Origin: G963555815 sp965249615 [NCBI: bacterium]
Lineage (GTDB): Bacteria; UBA8248; JACPRG01
Length of the DNA stretch: 64,000 bases
Assembly: GCA_965249615.1 (NCBI GenBank)
Contig: CBDFMI010000005.1
Coordinates: forward strand, 1 to 64,000
Direction of reading: 5' to 3'
Part shown: positions 44,964-52,987 of the stretch, one piece after another
Numbering within the stretch: the stretch's first letter is position 1
How the letters are laid out: every line of letters begins with the position of its first letter
Position numbers and translations under genes: made by a program
Notes under the pieces: generated by a model
What the model saw: only the letters and a program-made list of their open reading frames with translations
Databases searched by the model: none
What the model was told of the DNA's origin: nothing

Positions 44964-45344
44964 TCAGGAGGTCCCCACCGGGTTGGCCTCTCCGACCCGT
45001 TCCAGGACGATCTCGACGAGCTTTTTGTGAAAACCCAAAGGGGGACCCAGAAGGACCGAGACGTCGGGGTGTTTTTTCTTTCCCTTCTCGATCTCTTTCG
45101 GGAGATCCTCGATGACGTGGCGGCCCATGTGGAGGAAATAGGGGATGACAACGACCTCCCCGGCCCCTTTTTGAACGCAGATGTCGATGGCCTCCGGAAT
45201 GGAAGGCGAATTCAGCTCCAGGAAGCCGGCCTCGACGAGGTCATATTCCGTCGTCTCCCGGATCTGCTGGATGACCTCGTACATCCCGGCGTTGGCGTCC
45301 GCGGCCTTGCTCCCGTGGCCGAGCAGGAGGACAGCTCGTTTCAT
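44964..45344 (-). CDS. cbiX: Sirohydrochlorin chelatase, short CbiX/SirB type
   Basis: A 126-residue single-domain chelatase: LLLGHGSKAADANAGM (His near the start binds metal), VEAGFLELNSPSIPEAI and VVVIPYFLHMGRHVIEDLP (second His). Short CbiX proteins act as dimers and insert cobalt, nickel or iron into sirohydrochlorin. The ATG immediately follows the stop of the fused siroheme decarboxylase gene, so the pair is cotranscribed, which favours ferrochelation to siroheme for the decarboxylase. Confidence 0.9.
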   Translation of the reverse strand: MKRAVLLLGHGSKAADANAGMYEVIQQIRETTEYDLVEAGFLELNSPSIPEAIDICVQKGAGEVVVIPYFLHMGRHVIEDLPKEIEKGKKKHPDVSVLLGPPLGFHKKLVEIVLERVGEANPVGTS

Positions 45345-46403
45345 CTAACCCTCTTCCTCAGGGGCTCCCTGGCTCACCGCAGTTCCCAGGTTCTCGCGCT
45401 CCCACTTGTCCTGCGCTTGGGTGAAATATTTGAGCCGAACTTTTTTGTACTCCTTGGTGCTGTAGAGAGTGGTGTAGTCGGTGATGCCCGTTTTCTCGGA
45501 GATGGCGTCCAGGATCTTTTGGCAATCCTTGACGTTCCGCCCGTGGACCATCGTAAAGATGTTGTAGGGCCAGTCTTCGTAAGTGGGCCGAAGGTAACAG
45601 TGGCTCACTGCCTGAAAAGACGCCATCTGCGACCCCACCTCTTCGGAGCGCTCCGTGGGAACGGCCCAGACGCCCATGGCGTTCGCCGTGAAGCCGGCGT
45701 CGCGGTGGTTCAGAACGGCGGAGAAGCGGCGCATAAAACCCTTCTGTTGTAGGACCCGGGTTCGGCGGAGGAGTTCTTCCTCGGTCCATCCAAGACGCCT
45801 CGCCATCGCCTCAAAAGGTTTCGGGACCAGTTCGACGTCCTTTTGCAGCTCCCGGATGGCGGCGATGTCCTCGGCCGTCAGCTCCTTCCCGCCGTCCTTC
45901 CGCCGCATTGCCTCGTGGTAGGCGGGCTCTTTCTGCTTCGTCAGGTTCTCCTTCCCCGTCATGTCGAGTTCCACGCCGATCTTGAACAGTTTCAGAGTGG
46001 GGAGGATCCGCGTCACCTCGGCGCCGCAGAGCTCATGGATGCGTTGGACAGTCGCTTCGAGGTCCGACGTAGGCGGGCAGGCGACGGTGAACCAGAGGTT
46101 ATAGGCATGATCGCGTTTATAGTTGTGGCTCACGCCGGGGTGCTGGTTCACCACCTCGGCCGCCTCATCAATCCGCTCCTTCGCCACCTTCATGGCGACC
46201 AGGCTGCTCTTATAGCCGAGGCTTCGCGTATCGAAGATGGCGCTGATCTGGCGGAGGACCCCCTCATCCTTCAGACGGCGGATCCGCTCAAACACCTCTT
46301 CTTCACCGATCCCAGAGCGCTCCCCGATCTCGGCGAAGGGGCGGGGGGTGAGCGAGAAAGGGCGCTGAAGGGTGTTGAGGAGTTTCTTGTCCAGAATGTC
46401 CAT
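45345..46403 (-). CDS. ahbAB: Fused siroheme decarboxylase (AhbA-AhbB / NirDL type)
   Basis: Two Lrp/AsnC-like units lie in one 352-residue chain. Unit one (residues 1-150): DKKLLNTLQRPFSLTPRPF, then a winged helix, then GVSHNYKRDHAYNLWFTVA. Unit two (about 180-330): ELQKDVELVPKPFEAMA, then VSHCYLRPTYEDWPYNIFTMVHG. The HNYKR/HAYNLW and HCYLR...WPYN motifs are the siroheme-binding signatures of AhbA/AhbB and NirD/NirL, normally two proteins. The reaction removes acetate side-chain carboxyls to give didecarboxysiroheme, an intermediate of alternative heme and heme d1 synthesis. It is adjacent to cbiX. Confidence 0.88.
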   Translation of the reverse strand: MDILDKKLLNTLQRPFSLTPRPFAEIGERSGIGEEEVFERIRRLKDEGVLRQISAIFDTRSLGYKSSLVAMKVAKERIDEAAEVVNQHPGVSHNYKRDHAYNLWFTVACPPTSDLEATVQRIHELCGAEVTRILPTLKLFKIGVELDMTGKENLTKQKEPAYHEAMRRKDGGKELTAEDIAAIRELQKDVELVPKPFEAMARRLGWTEEELLRRTRVLQQKGFMRRFSAVLNHRDAGFTANAMGVWAVPTERSEEVGSQMASFQAVSHCYLRPTYEDWPYNIFTMVHGRNVKDCQKILDAISEKTGITDYTTLYSTKEYKKVRLKYFTQAQDKWERENLGTAVSQGAPEEEG

Positions 46404-46559
46404 CTAGGGGCCCCTGCGACCTAAAGAGGGATGCTCGCCTGAACAAATATCTTGGGAAGAGTCAATCGCTACAACGTCAATGATAAAAAGCTTCTCGGCC
46501 CCTGTCAAGTTGCAGAAAAACCTCCGAAAACAAAAAAGACTGCTTTCTTCCTATGCTCC

Positions 46560-47591
46560 TCACCCCGCCAGCATGTGGACCAGGCGAAGGAGGTCGGAGT
46601 CAAAGGGTTTTTTTCGCGCGATGACGTCTGCGAGAGGGACGTGGACGATGCGGCCCGCCTGGGTCCCCACCATGATCTGGTTCTTTCCCTCGATAATGGC
46701 CTCTACGGCCGCCACTCCAAGGCGGGTGGCCCGGATCCGATCCCGCGCGGTGGGTGAGCCCCCCCGCTGGATGTGGCCCAGCACCGCGACCCGATAGTCC
46801 ATGTTCAGGCGTTTCTTGACCTCCTCGGCGAGGGCAAAGGCGCCGCCAGCCTCGTCTCCCTCCGCCACCACCACGATGAGCCCCTTTTTGCCCCGGTCGA
46901 TGGCCCCCTGGATCGTGCGGCATAGGGCGCCTACATCCGAATCCGTCTCCGGGACCATGATGTCCTCCGCCCCCCCGGCAATCCCCACTTCCAGGGCGAT
47001 GAACCCGGTCTGGCGCCCCATCACCTCGACGAAGAAGACCCGCTCGTGGGAGAAGGCGGTGTCGCGCAGGCGGTCGATGGCCGAAAGGGCCGTATTGATG
47101 GCCGTGTCGTAGCCGATGGTGTAATCGGTCCCGTAGAGGTCGTTGTCGATGGTGCCCGGGACGCCCACCACTTGGACCCCTTGTTCCCGGGATAGGGCCT
47201 CGACCCCCCGGAAGGTCCCGTCGCCCCCAATGGCGACGAGCCCTTGGACGCTGTGGCGTCTCAGATTCTCGGCCGCCTTGGCGCGGCCTTCCGCTTCATG
47301 AAAGGGCTCGCACCGGGAGGTCTCTAGCACGGTCCCGCCGCGTTGGATGATGTTCCCGACGCTCCGGCTGGTGAGGGGCCGGAAGTGGTCCTCGATGAGC
47401 CCCCAGCAACCCCGGATGACCCCCGCCACCTCGGCGCCCCGGTATGAGGCCGTCCGGACGACTGCCCGGATGCAGGCGTTCATCCCGGGTGCGTCCCCCC
47501 CGCTGGTCAGGACGGCGATCCGTCTCTCCGGAGGGTTTTCGAGCTCCTCTGTGGAGAAGGAGGGAAGGGTTTCAGCGGCCGTCAATTCCAT
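46560..47591 (-). CDS. pfkA: 6-phosphofructokinase (ATP type)
   Basis: ATG 47591 (MELTAAETLPSF) follows GAGGAGTCTCTTC; a longer start at 47633 lacks one. The 343-residue enzyme shows RRIAVLTSGGDAPGMNA, GGDGTFRG and VVGVPGTIDNDL. The Gly in GGDG and PGTIDND (not the GGDD/PKTIDND pair of PPi enzymes) points to ATP as donor. MGRQTGFIALE and LGHIQRGGSPTARDR complete the substrate site. It commits fructose-6-phosphate to glycolysis. Confidence 0.93.
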   Translation of the reverse strand: MELTAAETLPSFSTEELENPPERRIAVLTSGGDAPGMNACIRAVVRTASYRGAEVAGVIRGCWGLIEDHFRPLTSRSVGNIIQRGGTVLETSRCEPFHEAEGRAKAAENLRRHSVQGLVAIGGDGTFRGVEALSREQGVQVVGVPGTIDNDLYGTDYTIGYDTAINTALSAIDRLRDTAFSHERVFFVEVMGRQTGFIALEVGIAGGAEDIMVPETDSDVGALCRTIQGAIDRGKKGLIVVVAEGDEAGGAFALAEEVKKRLNMDYRVAVLGHIQRGGSPTARDRIRATRLGVAAVEAIIEGKNQIMVGTQAGRIVHVPLADVIARKKPFDSDLLRLVHMLAG

Positions 47592-47639
47592 GAAGAGACT
47601 CCTCGGAGGGAATATTTCAGGCCAGACGAGCACCTTTTT

Positions 47640-48173
47640 TTATTTCGTGATCTCCCAGTAGAGGTGTCCGGCCTCGAGGAGGATGAGTTTTTCCATGGCG
47701 AGGCGGACGGCCCCTGAGGAGCCCGGGATGGCGAAGAGGACCTTGTTTCCCACGATCCCGGCCGTCGCCCGGCTCATCATGGCCCCGGAGCCGATGTCGT
47801 CGTAGCTGAGATAGCGAAAGATCTCGCCAAAGCCGGTCAGGGGTTTGTCGAGAAGGGAGGAGACGACCTCATAGGTCCCGTCCCGCTTGGCGACCCCGGT
47901 GCCGCCGTTTGTGATGATGACGGCCACTTCGGTGTTCTGGACACAGGCCAAAATCTCTCGCCGGATGTGCTCGGGATTCTCCTTCACGACGCGGTAGTGG
48001 ACGACCCGGTGGCCTTGGCCCAAGAGGAGCTCCTTGATGATTTGCCCGCTCTTGTCCGTTTCCTCGTCGCGGGTGTCGCTCATGGTCAGCACCGCGAAGG
48101 GGAGGTGGTTCCGGTCCTTGCTGAGCTCTTTGTGCTCGGTGTAACCGCCTTTAGTCTTTTCGTCAGCCATCAA
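47640..48173 (-). CDS. moaB: Molybdenum cofactor biosynthesis protein MoaB
   Basis: A 177-residue MoaB/MogA-fold protein: VLTMSDTRDEETDKSGQII, IITNGGTGVAKRDGT and AIPGSSGAVRLAMEKLI. These motifs bind molybdopterin and catalyse its adenylylation in MogA/MoaB proteins. Other Moco genes are not in the window. It lies immediately upstream of pfkA on the same strand and diverges from larE. Confidence 0.9.
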   Translation of the reverse strand: MMADEKTKGGYTEHKELSKDRNHLPFAVLTMSDTRDEETDKSGQIIKELLLGQGHRVVHYRVVKENPEHIRREILACVQNTEVAVIITNGGTGVAKRDGTYEVVSSLLDKPLTGFGEIFRYLSYDDIGSGAMMSRATAGIVGNKVLFAIPGSSGAVRLAMEKLILLEAGHLYWEITK

Positions 48174-48247
48174 TGTCCTCCTTGCCGCACTTCTCCCTGT
48201 TCACCCTATCACCTCAAGGCCCGCTCGCCTTCATCTCCCTAAACAGA

Positions 48248-48263
48248 TATAATCCAGTATAAT
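48248..48263 (+). promoter_or_regulatory. Tandem TATAAT boxes upstream of larE
   Basis: Two perfect TATAAT hexamers (48248-48253 and 48258-48263) lie 40-55 bases before the larE start in the moaB-larE divergent region. Neither has a good -35, so the promoter may need an activator. Confidence 0.4.
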
Positions 48264-48303
48264 CTCTTCACTTTCGAATTCCCACCTTTGGGGACAGGCA
48301 GGG

Positions 48304-49125
48304 GTGGAAGGTCTCCCTCAGGAAAAGCTTACGGCGCTTCATACCATCCTGAAGGAGATGGGGAGTGTCCTTGTCGCCTTTTCAGGGGGGGTGGACAGCA
48401 CCTTTCTCACTCGCGTGGCAAGGGACGTCTTCGGACCGAACACCCTCGCAGTCACCGCCCGTTCACCTTCACTGCCGGAGACGGAGCTGGCCGAGGCCAT
48501 TCGCCTCGCCCGGACCATCGGGGTCCGCCACCTCGTCCTGGAGACTCACGAGGTCTCTGACCCGCGCTATGCCGCCAACCCCCCGGACCGCTGCTATTTC
48601 TGCAAGCAAGAACTTTTCGGGAAGCTCCTGCCCCTGGCCCAGAGGGAAGGCCTCCGTTATGTCGTCTACGGGGCCATCCTGGATGACCTCGGGGACCACC
48701 GGCCGGGCCACCGAGCGGCCAAAGACTACAGTGTTCGAAGTCCTCTTCAAGAGGCCAGTCTCACGAAGGCCGAAATTCGCCTGCTCTCCCGCGAGATGGG
48801 CCTGCCCACCTGGGACAAGCCGGCCATGGCCTGCCTCGCTTCCCGCATCCCCTATGGCCAGGCCGTAAACCCCGAGAAGCTTCGCAGGATTGAAGCCGCC
48901 GAAGAGGTCCTTCGGGATCGGGGTTTTAGGCAGTGTCGCGTCCGCCACCACGAAAATCTCGCCCGAATTGAGGTGGAACCCTCCTTGGTGCCTCGCCTCT
49001 TGGACCCCACCCTGATGGCCGACGTGACCCGTCGTCTTCAAGACCTTGGCTTCGCCTCCGTGACGCTGGACCTTCGGGGGTATCGCTCGGGAAGTCTCAA
49101 CGAGGCCCTTGGCCATGGAACTTGA
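48304..49125 (+). CDS. larE: ATP-dependent sacrificial sulfur transferase LarE
   Basis: A 273-residue PP-loop protein with SGGVDSTFL (about residues 27-35), a CxxC in NPPDRCYFCKQELFG, and KPAMACLASRIPYG with the reactive Cys. LarE adenylates the pincer precursor and transfers sulfur to it. The extra CxxC with the third Cys resembles LarE proteins that hold an iron-sulfur cluster rather than sacrificing their own cysteine; that reading is inference. The GTG start has a poor ribosome-binding site. It overlaps larB. Confidence 0.9.
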   Translation: MEGLPQEKLTALHTILKEMGSVLVAFSGGVDSTFLTRVARDVFGPNTLAVTARSPSLPETELAEAIRLARTIGVRHLVLETHEVSDPRYAANPPDRCYFCKQELFGKLLPLAQREGLRYVVYGAILDDLGDHRPGHRAAKDYSVRSPLQEASLTKAEIRLLSREMGLPTWDKPAMACLASRIPYGQAVNPEKLRRIEAAEEVLRDRGFRQCRVRHHENLARIEVEPSLVPRLLDPTLMADVTRRLQDLGFASVTLDLRGYRSGSLNEALGHGT

Positions 49126-49870
49126 TCGCCTGCGCACTCTGTTAAGGGAAGTGAAGGGAGGAAATCTCCCCATAGAAGAAGCCCTGGATCACCTTCGGAA
49201 GCTGCCCTTCTCCGATCTTGGCTTCGCCAAGGTGGATCACCATCGACCCCTTCGAAATGGCTACCCCGAAGTTATCTACTGCCCGGGAAAGAGCCCGGAG
49301 CAGGTGGCGGCCATTGCCCAGGATCTGGCGGAAGGGGGAGGAGTGGTCCTGGCGACGCGGGCGGGACAAGAAGCATGGGAGGCCCTGGAGGGGGCGCTGG
49401 GGCCTGTGGAGTATTATCCGCGCGCTCGTCTGGCAGTCCTGAACCGTCCCGCCAAGACCTCCCTGATCGGACATGTGGCCGTCGTCAGCGCAGGGACCTC
49501 GGACGAGCCCGTCGCCGAGGAGGCGGCCCTGACGCTGGAAATTTTCGGGAGCCGAACAGACCGTATCTATGATGTCGGGGTCGCCGGGCTTCCCCGGCTC
49601 CTCGAACATCATCCCCGGCTTCGAGAAGCGCGGGTGATCGTGGTGGTGGCCGGCATGGAAGGCGCGCTCCCCTCCGTCATTGGGGGGCTGGTCGACCGCC
49701 CTGTCATCGCCGTTCCTACGAGCGTTGGGTATGGGGCGAACTTCGGCGGACTCGCAGCCCTCCTCAGCATGCTCAACAGCTGCGCCCCCGGGGTCTCGGT
49801 GGTGAACATCGACAATGGCTTCGGGGCCGCCATCCAGGCCGACATGATCAATCGGCTGGTGCCACCGTGA
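49115..49870 (+). CDS. larB: Nickel pincer cofactor biosynthesis protein LarB
   Basis: ATG 49115 lies inside the end of larE. The product is a PurE-like carboxylase of about 251 residues, with motifs DVGVAGLPRLLEHH, VVVAGMEGALPSVIGGLV, PTSVGYGANFGGLAALLSML and SCAPGVSVVNIDNGFGAA; the Cys is the catalytic residue in LarB. It carboxylates and hydrolyses nicotinic acid adenine dinucleotide, the first step to the nickel-pincer nucleotide. It overlaps larC by four bases. Confidence 0.93.
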   Translation: MELDRLRTLLREVKGGNLPIEEALDHLRKLPFSDLGFAKVDHHRPLRNGYPEVIYCPGKSPEQVAAIAQDLAEGGGVVLATRAGQEAWEALEGALGPVEYYPRARLAVLNRPAKTSLIGHVAVVSAGTSDEPVAEEAALTLEIFGSRTDRIYDVGVAGLPRLLEHHPRLREARVIVVVAGMEGALPSVIGGLVDRPVIAVPTSVGYGANFGGLAALLSMLNSCAPGVSVVNIDNGFGAAIQADMINRLVPP

Positions 49871-51057
49871 CACTCGCCTACTTCGACTGTTTTTCAGGGG
49901 CGAGCGGCGACATGATCCTGGGCGCCCTCTTGGACGCGGGTCTGGAACTCAAAACCCTTCGACAAGAGCTGGAGAAGCTTCATGTCAACGGCTTCAGCCT
50001 GGAGGCCGAGACTGTCCACAAGAACGGGTTTGGGGCGACCCAGGTAAAAGTGAGGGTGGACGATCTTCAGAGTGAAAGAAACCTCTCCGACATTGAGACG
50101 ATCCTCCACAAAAGCTCCCTCTCCCCCGCTATTTGTCAAAAAAGCTCGCGGGTCTTTCGGCGGCTGGCCGAGGTGGAGGCGACGATCCATCAGGTTTCTG
50201 TCGACGAGGTCCATTTTCACGAGGTGGGGGCGCTTGACGCCATCGTAGACGTGGTGGGCTCTGTCGCTGGCCTGGAGATTCTCGGGGTGGAGCGGGTGGT
50301 CGTCTCTCCGATTCATCTCGGCACAGGATTTGTCCAAGCCGCCCATGGCGAAACGCCCATCCCGTCCCCCGCCACCTTAGCGCTTGTCCGAGACGCCCCG
50401 GTCTATTCTCAAGGCGTTGAGGCGGAGCTTCTTACCCCGACCGGCGCGGCACTCCTCACGACCCTGGCCGACACCTTCGGCCCTCTCCCTCCCTTGAAGC
50501 CCCGGGCCATCGGCTACGGAGCGGGGAGTCGCGACCTGCCCATCCCGAACCTCCTTCGCCTCATCCTGGGAGACCCCTGGGAGGTGTCTAAAGAATCCTC
50601 CGTGGGGAGGGTTGAAGGCCTGGAAATCATCGAGGCCAATATCGATGACATGAACCCGCAGTTTTACGAGCACGTGAGCGAAAAACTCTTCGCCGAAGGG
50701 GCCCTGGACGTCTATTGGACAGCCGTTGGAATGAAGAAGGGGCGCCCCGGCGTCCTCCTCTCCGTCCTGACGGCCCCAAAGAACCGAGAGACCCTCGTCA
50801 AGACCCTGCTTCTGGAGACGACCACCCTGGGGGTCAGGTGGCACGCGGTGGAGAGGCTGGCCGTCGCCCGGCGGCAAGAAACGCTTCAGACCCGTTTTGG
50901 CCCTGTACGCGTGAAGAAGTCCTGGCTGAATGGAAGGCCCTGCGGGTCAGCGCCGGAATACGAGGACTGCCGGCGGATTGCCAGGGAGCAGGGGGTCCCG
51001 CTTCGCGACGTCTATGAAGAGGTGCAGCGGGCCGTCCAGGAGGCGATGGGCGATTAG
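49867..51057 (+). CDS. larC: Nickel insertase LarC
   Basis: A single intact 396-residue frame from GTG 49867: YFDCFSGASGDMILGALLDAG, a His-rich VHFHEVGALDAIVDVVG, PHG-like AHGETPIPSPATL and the C-terminal IEANIDDMNPQFYEHV. LarC inserts nickel into the pincer nucleotide using CTP. In lactobacilli the gene is read as LarC1 plus a frameshifted LarC2; here no frameshift is needed. The cofactor serves lactate racemase and other LarA-family enzymes, but no larA lies in the window. Confidence 0.93.
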   Translation: MTLAYFDCFSGASGDMILGALLDAGLELKTLRQELEKLHVNGFSLEAETVHKNGFGATQVKVRVDDLQSERNLSDIETILHKSSLSPAICQKSSRVFRRLAEVEATIHQVSVDEVHFHEVGALDAIVDVVGSVAGLEILGVERVVVSPIHLGTGFVQAAHGETPIPSPATLALVRDAPVYSQGVEAELLTPTGAALLTTLADTFGPLPPLKPRAIGYGAGSRDLPIPNLLRLILGDPWEVSKESSVGRVEGLEIIEANIDDMNPQFYEHVSEKLFAEGALDVYWTAVGMKKGRPGVLLSVLTAPKNRETLVKTLLLETTTLGVRWHAVERLAVARRQETLQTRFGPVRVKKSWLNGRPCGSAPEYEDCRRIAREQGVPLRDVYEEVQRAVQEAMGD

Positions 51058-51073
51058 AAATTTCTAGAGGTTT

Positions 51074-51898
51074 TTAGCGCCGGACAAATCGGAAGACAAT
51101 GGTTCCCCACTGATCGTCGGCCTGAAGCTCAGGTGAGAAGGCGCTGAATTTCCACTGCTTGAGATGGCCGATCGCGGCCGCCTCCAGGGTGGCGTCTCCC
51201 CGGGTCAGCGGGATCACGCGGACCACCGTCCCATCTGGCAGAACCCAGAATTTTAGCTCGATCTCCCCCTCGGCGAGGGAAGGGGCCGAAAGGGCGGGCG
51301 GACGAAAGACCACCTCACGCTCCGCCGCCGGCCCGCGGATATCGAAGGGGGAAGTTGTTTGCTCCCGGCGGGTCTCCAGCTCCTGTTGGATGAGCGCGTG
51401 GCGGGTCTCCTCCGCTTCGCGGTCCAGGCGGGCGAGGAGGGCCTCCTCGGGCCGCAGGGAGGGAAGGACCCCTCTCAGATCGGTTCCGAAGGGGACCCCC
51501 TGGGGCAGTGGATTGGAGCCACCTTCTTCCCCGGGCGGTGGGAGGAGGACAGTCGAGGCGCCCGGGTTTTGAACGTTGATGTCAGGGGGGGGAAGCGGTT
51601 CCTCCAGGGTGGGAAGGACGGTGGAGAGAGCGAGTTCTTTGTCTGTCAAGTCGAACCCCGAGGGCTCCGCGACGATGCCCAGGGGAGCCTGGTCAATCTC
51701 CGGCGGCGGAGGAAGAGGCTCTGTCTTAGGGGTCGGGGGCTCCGGCAAGGGAATATTGATTTGTCTGAGGTCCACTTCGTGAAGCGGATGCCTGGGGCGG
51801 GGCTCAGGGGCCGTCGGGGGCGGGACAAAGGAGATGAGCCCGCCGTGGATACCGAGAGAGAGAATCAAGCCCAGGAAAAATCCTGACCGGACTTTCAT
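51074..51898 (-). CDS. TonB-family energy transducer
   Basis: A 274-residue protein with an N-terminal anchor (FFLGLILSLGIHGGLISFV), a proline-rich periplasmic spacer (about residues 30-130, PLPEPPTPKTEPLPPPPE), a charged helix and a C-terminal TonB domain (about 190-274, IELKFWVLPDGTVVRVIP, AAIGHLKQWKFSAF). With ExbB and ExbD it carries proton-motive energy to an outer-membrane partner. It is the last gene of the TPR-exbB-exbD operon. Confidence 0.85.
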   Translation of the reverse strand: MKVRSGFFLGLILSLGIHGGLISFVPPPTAPEPRPRHPLHEVDLRQINIPLPEPPTPKTEPLPPPPEIDQAPLGIVAEPSGFDLTDKELALSTVLPTLEEPLPPPDINVQNPGASTVLLPPPGEEGGSNPLPQGVPFGTDLRGVLPSLRPEEALLARLDREAEETRHALIQQELETRREQTTSPFDIRGPAAEREVVFRPPALSAPSLAEGEIELKFWVLPDGTVVRVIPLTRGDATLEAAAIGHLKQWKFSAFSPELQADDQWGTIVFRFVRR

Positions 51899-51903
51899 TG
51901 CCC

Positions 51904-52311
51904 CTATCTTGCCTCCTTTGGCTCAGTGGCGATGGCCAGGCGTTCTACCCCTGCCTGCTTGGCGATGTCCATGACCTCCACAACCCGTCCGTGGGAGACT
52001 GCCTTGTCGGCCTTGATGATGAGAAAACCAACCCGCCCTTGATTTTGTAAATCGAGGAGCCTCCCCCAGAGGTCTTGGAGGGCGATCCGTTGGTTATTGA
52101 GATAGAGAATGTCCTCTTTGGTGATGGCCAGGGTGATGTCCTCGGGCTCCTTGCGCTCCGCCGTGACGGCCTTGGGGAGGTTCACCTTGATGCCCGGCTG
52201 GGCGACGAAGCTCGAGGAGATCATGAAAAAGATGAGGAGCAGGAGGACAGCATCGACCAGGGGGACAAGGTTTAAGATGACGGGAATTCGTCGGCGCTGG
52301 CGAAACCGCAT
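51904..52311 (-). CDS. exbD: Biopolymer transport protein ExbD/TolR
   Basis: A 135-residue protein: short cytoplasmic start, one membrane helix with the proton-channel Asp (ILNLVPLVDAVLLLLIFFM), and a periplasmic domain (VNLPKAVTAERK, RVGFLIIKADKAVSHGRVVEVMDIAKQAGVERLAIAT). It pairs with the ExbB-like protein encoded 12 bases upstream. Confidence 0.92.
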   Translation of the reverse strand: MRFRQRRRIPVILNLVPLVDAVLLLLIFFMISSSFVAQPGIKVNLPKAVTAERKEPEDITLAITKEDILYLNNQRIALQDLWGRLLDLQNQGRVGFLIIKADKAVSHGRVVEVMDIAKQAGVERLAIATEPKEAR

Positions 52312-52323
52312 ATCTCTTTTCCC

Positions 52324-52935
52324 CTAGCGCTTCAAGATGTCCAGCAGCCGAAGGGAGTGCTTCTCCATCTCCAGGACCAGGCCGTCCACCTTATTGATGA
52401 AGTAACCGTGAAAGACGAGGGTGGGGATGGCCACCGAGAGGCCAAAGGCTGTCGTGAAAAGGGCCTCGGAGATGCCGCCGGCGAGGGTCCTTGGATCCCC
52501 GACCCCGGCGGCCGCGATGACGTCGAAGGCCAGGATCATCCCTCTCACTGTCCCGAGGAGACCGAGGAGGGGGGTGATTGCCGCCAGGGTTCCGAGGAGG
52601 TTCAGATAGCGCTCCATGACCGGCATCTCCTGACGCCCCGCGTCTTCGACCATGGTTTTTATTTCGTCTTTCCCTTTGTCGTGATTGAGGATGGCCACCT
52701 GGAGGATCCGGGTGATGGTCGAGGAGAAGCGGCGACAGAGGGCGTTGGCCTCGGTGAGCTTCTTGTCCCGCAGGAGCTCCTCCACCTCCCGCAGAATGTT
52801 TCCCCTCACGATCCGCTTTACCCGCAGGCTGAAGAGGCGCTCAATGATGATCGCCAGCGCGATGATGGAACAGAGGAGGATGGGGATCATGATGGGACCG
52901 CCCCGCGCGAGGAATTGGATCATCGCTGAACTCAT
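52324..52935 (-). CDS. exbB: MotA/TolQ/ExbB proton channel
   Basis: A 203-residue three-helix protein: ARGGPIMIPILLCSIIALAI, then a cytoplasmic domain (NALCRRFSSTITRILQVA), then ATLAAITPLLGLLGTVRGM and LFTTAFGLSVAIPTLVFHGYF. The GTVxGM and proton-path motifs are typical. It forms the stator-like channel with ExbD. Confidence 0.93.
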   Translation of the reverse strand: MSSAMIQFLARGGPIMIPILLCSIIALAIIIERLFSLRVKRIVRGNILREVEELLRDKKLTEANALCRRFSSTITRILQVAILNHDKGKDEIKTMVEDAGRQEMPVMERYLNLLGTLAAITPLLGLLGTVRGMILAFDVIAAAGVGDPRTLAGGISEALFTTAFGLSVAIPTLVFHGYFINKVDGLVLEMEKHSLRLLDILKR

Positions 52936-52987
52936 ATCAGATTCCTTGGCCCCGACATGAGAAGGTCTCCCTTAAGCGATCGCTCGT

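Noticed and set aside
49867-51057. Programmed frameshift in larC as in lactobacilli
   Set aside because: The gene reads through in a single frame from GTG to stop with N- and C-terminal parts both in register.
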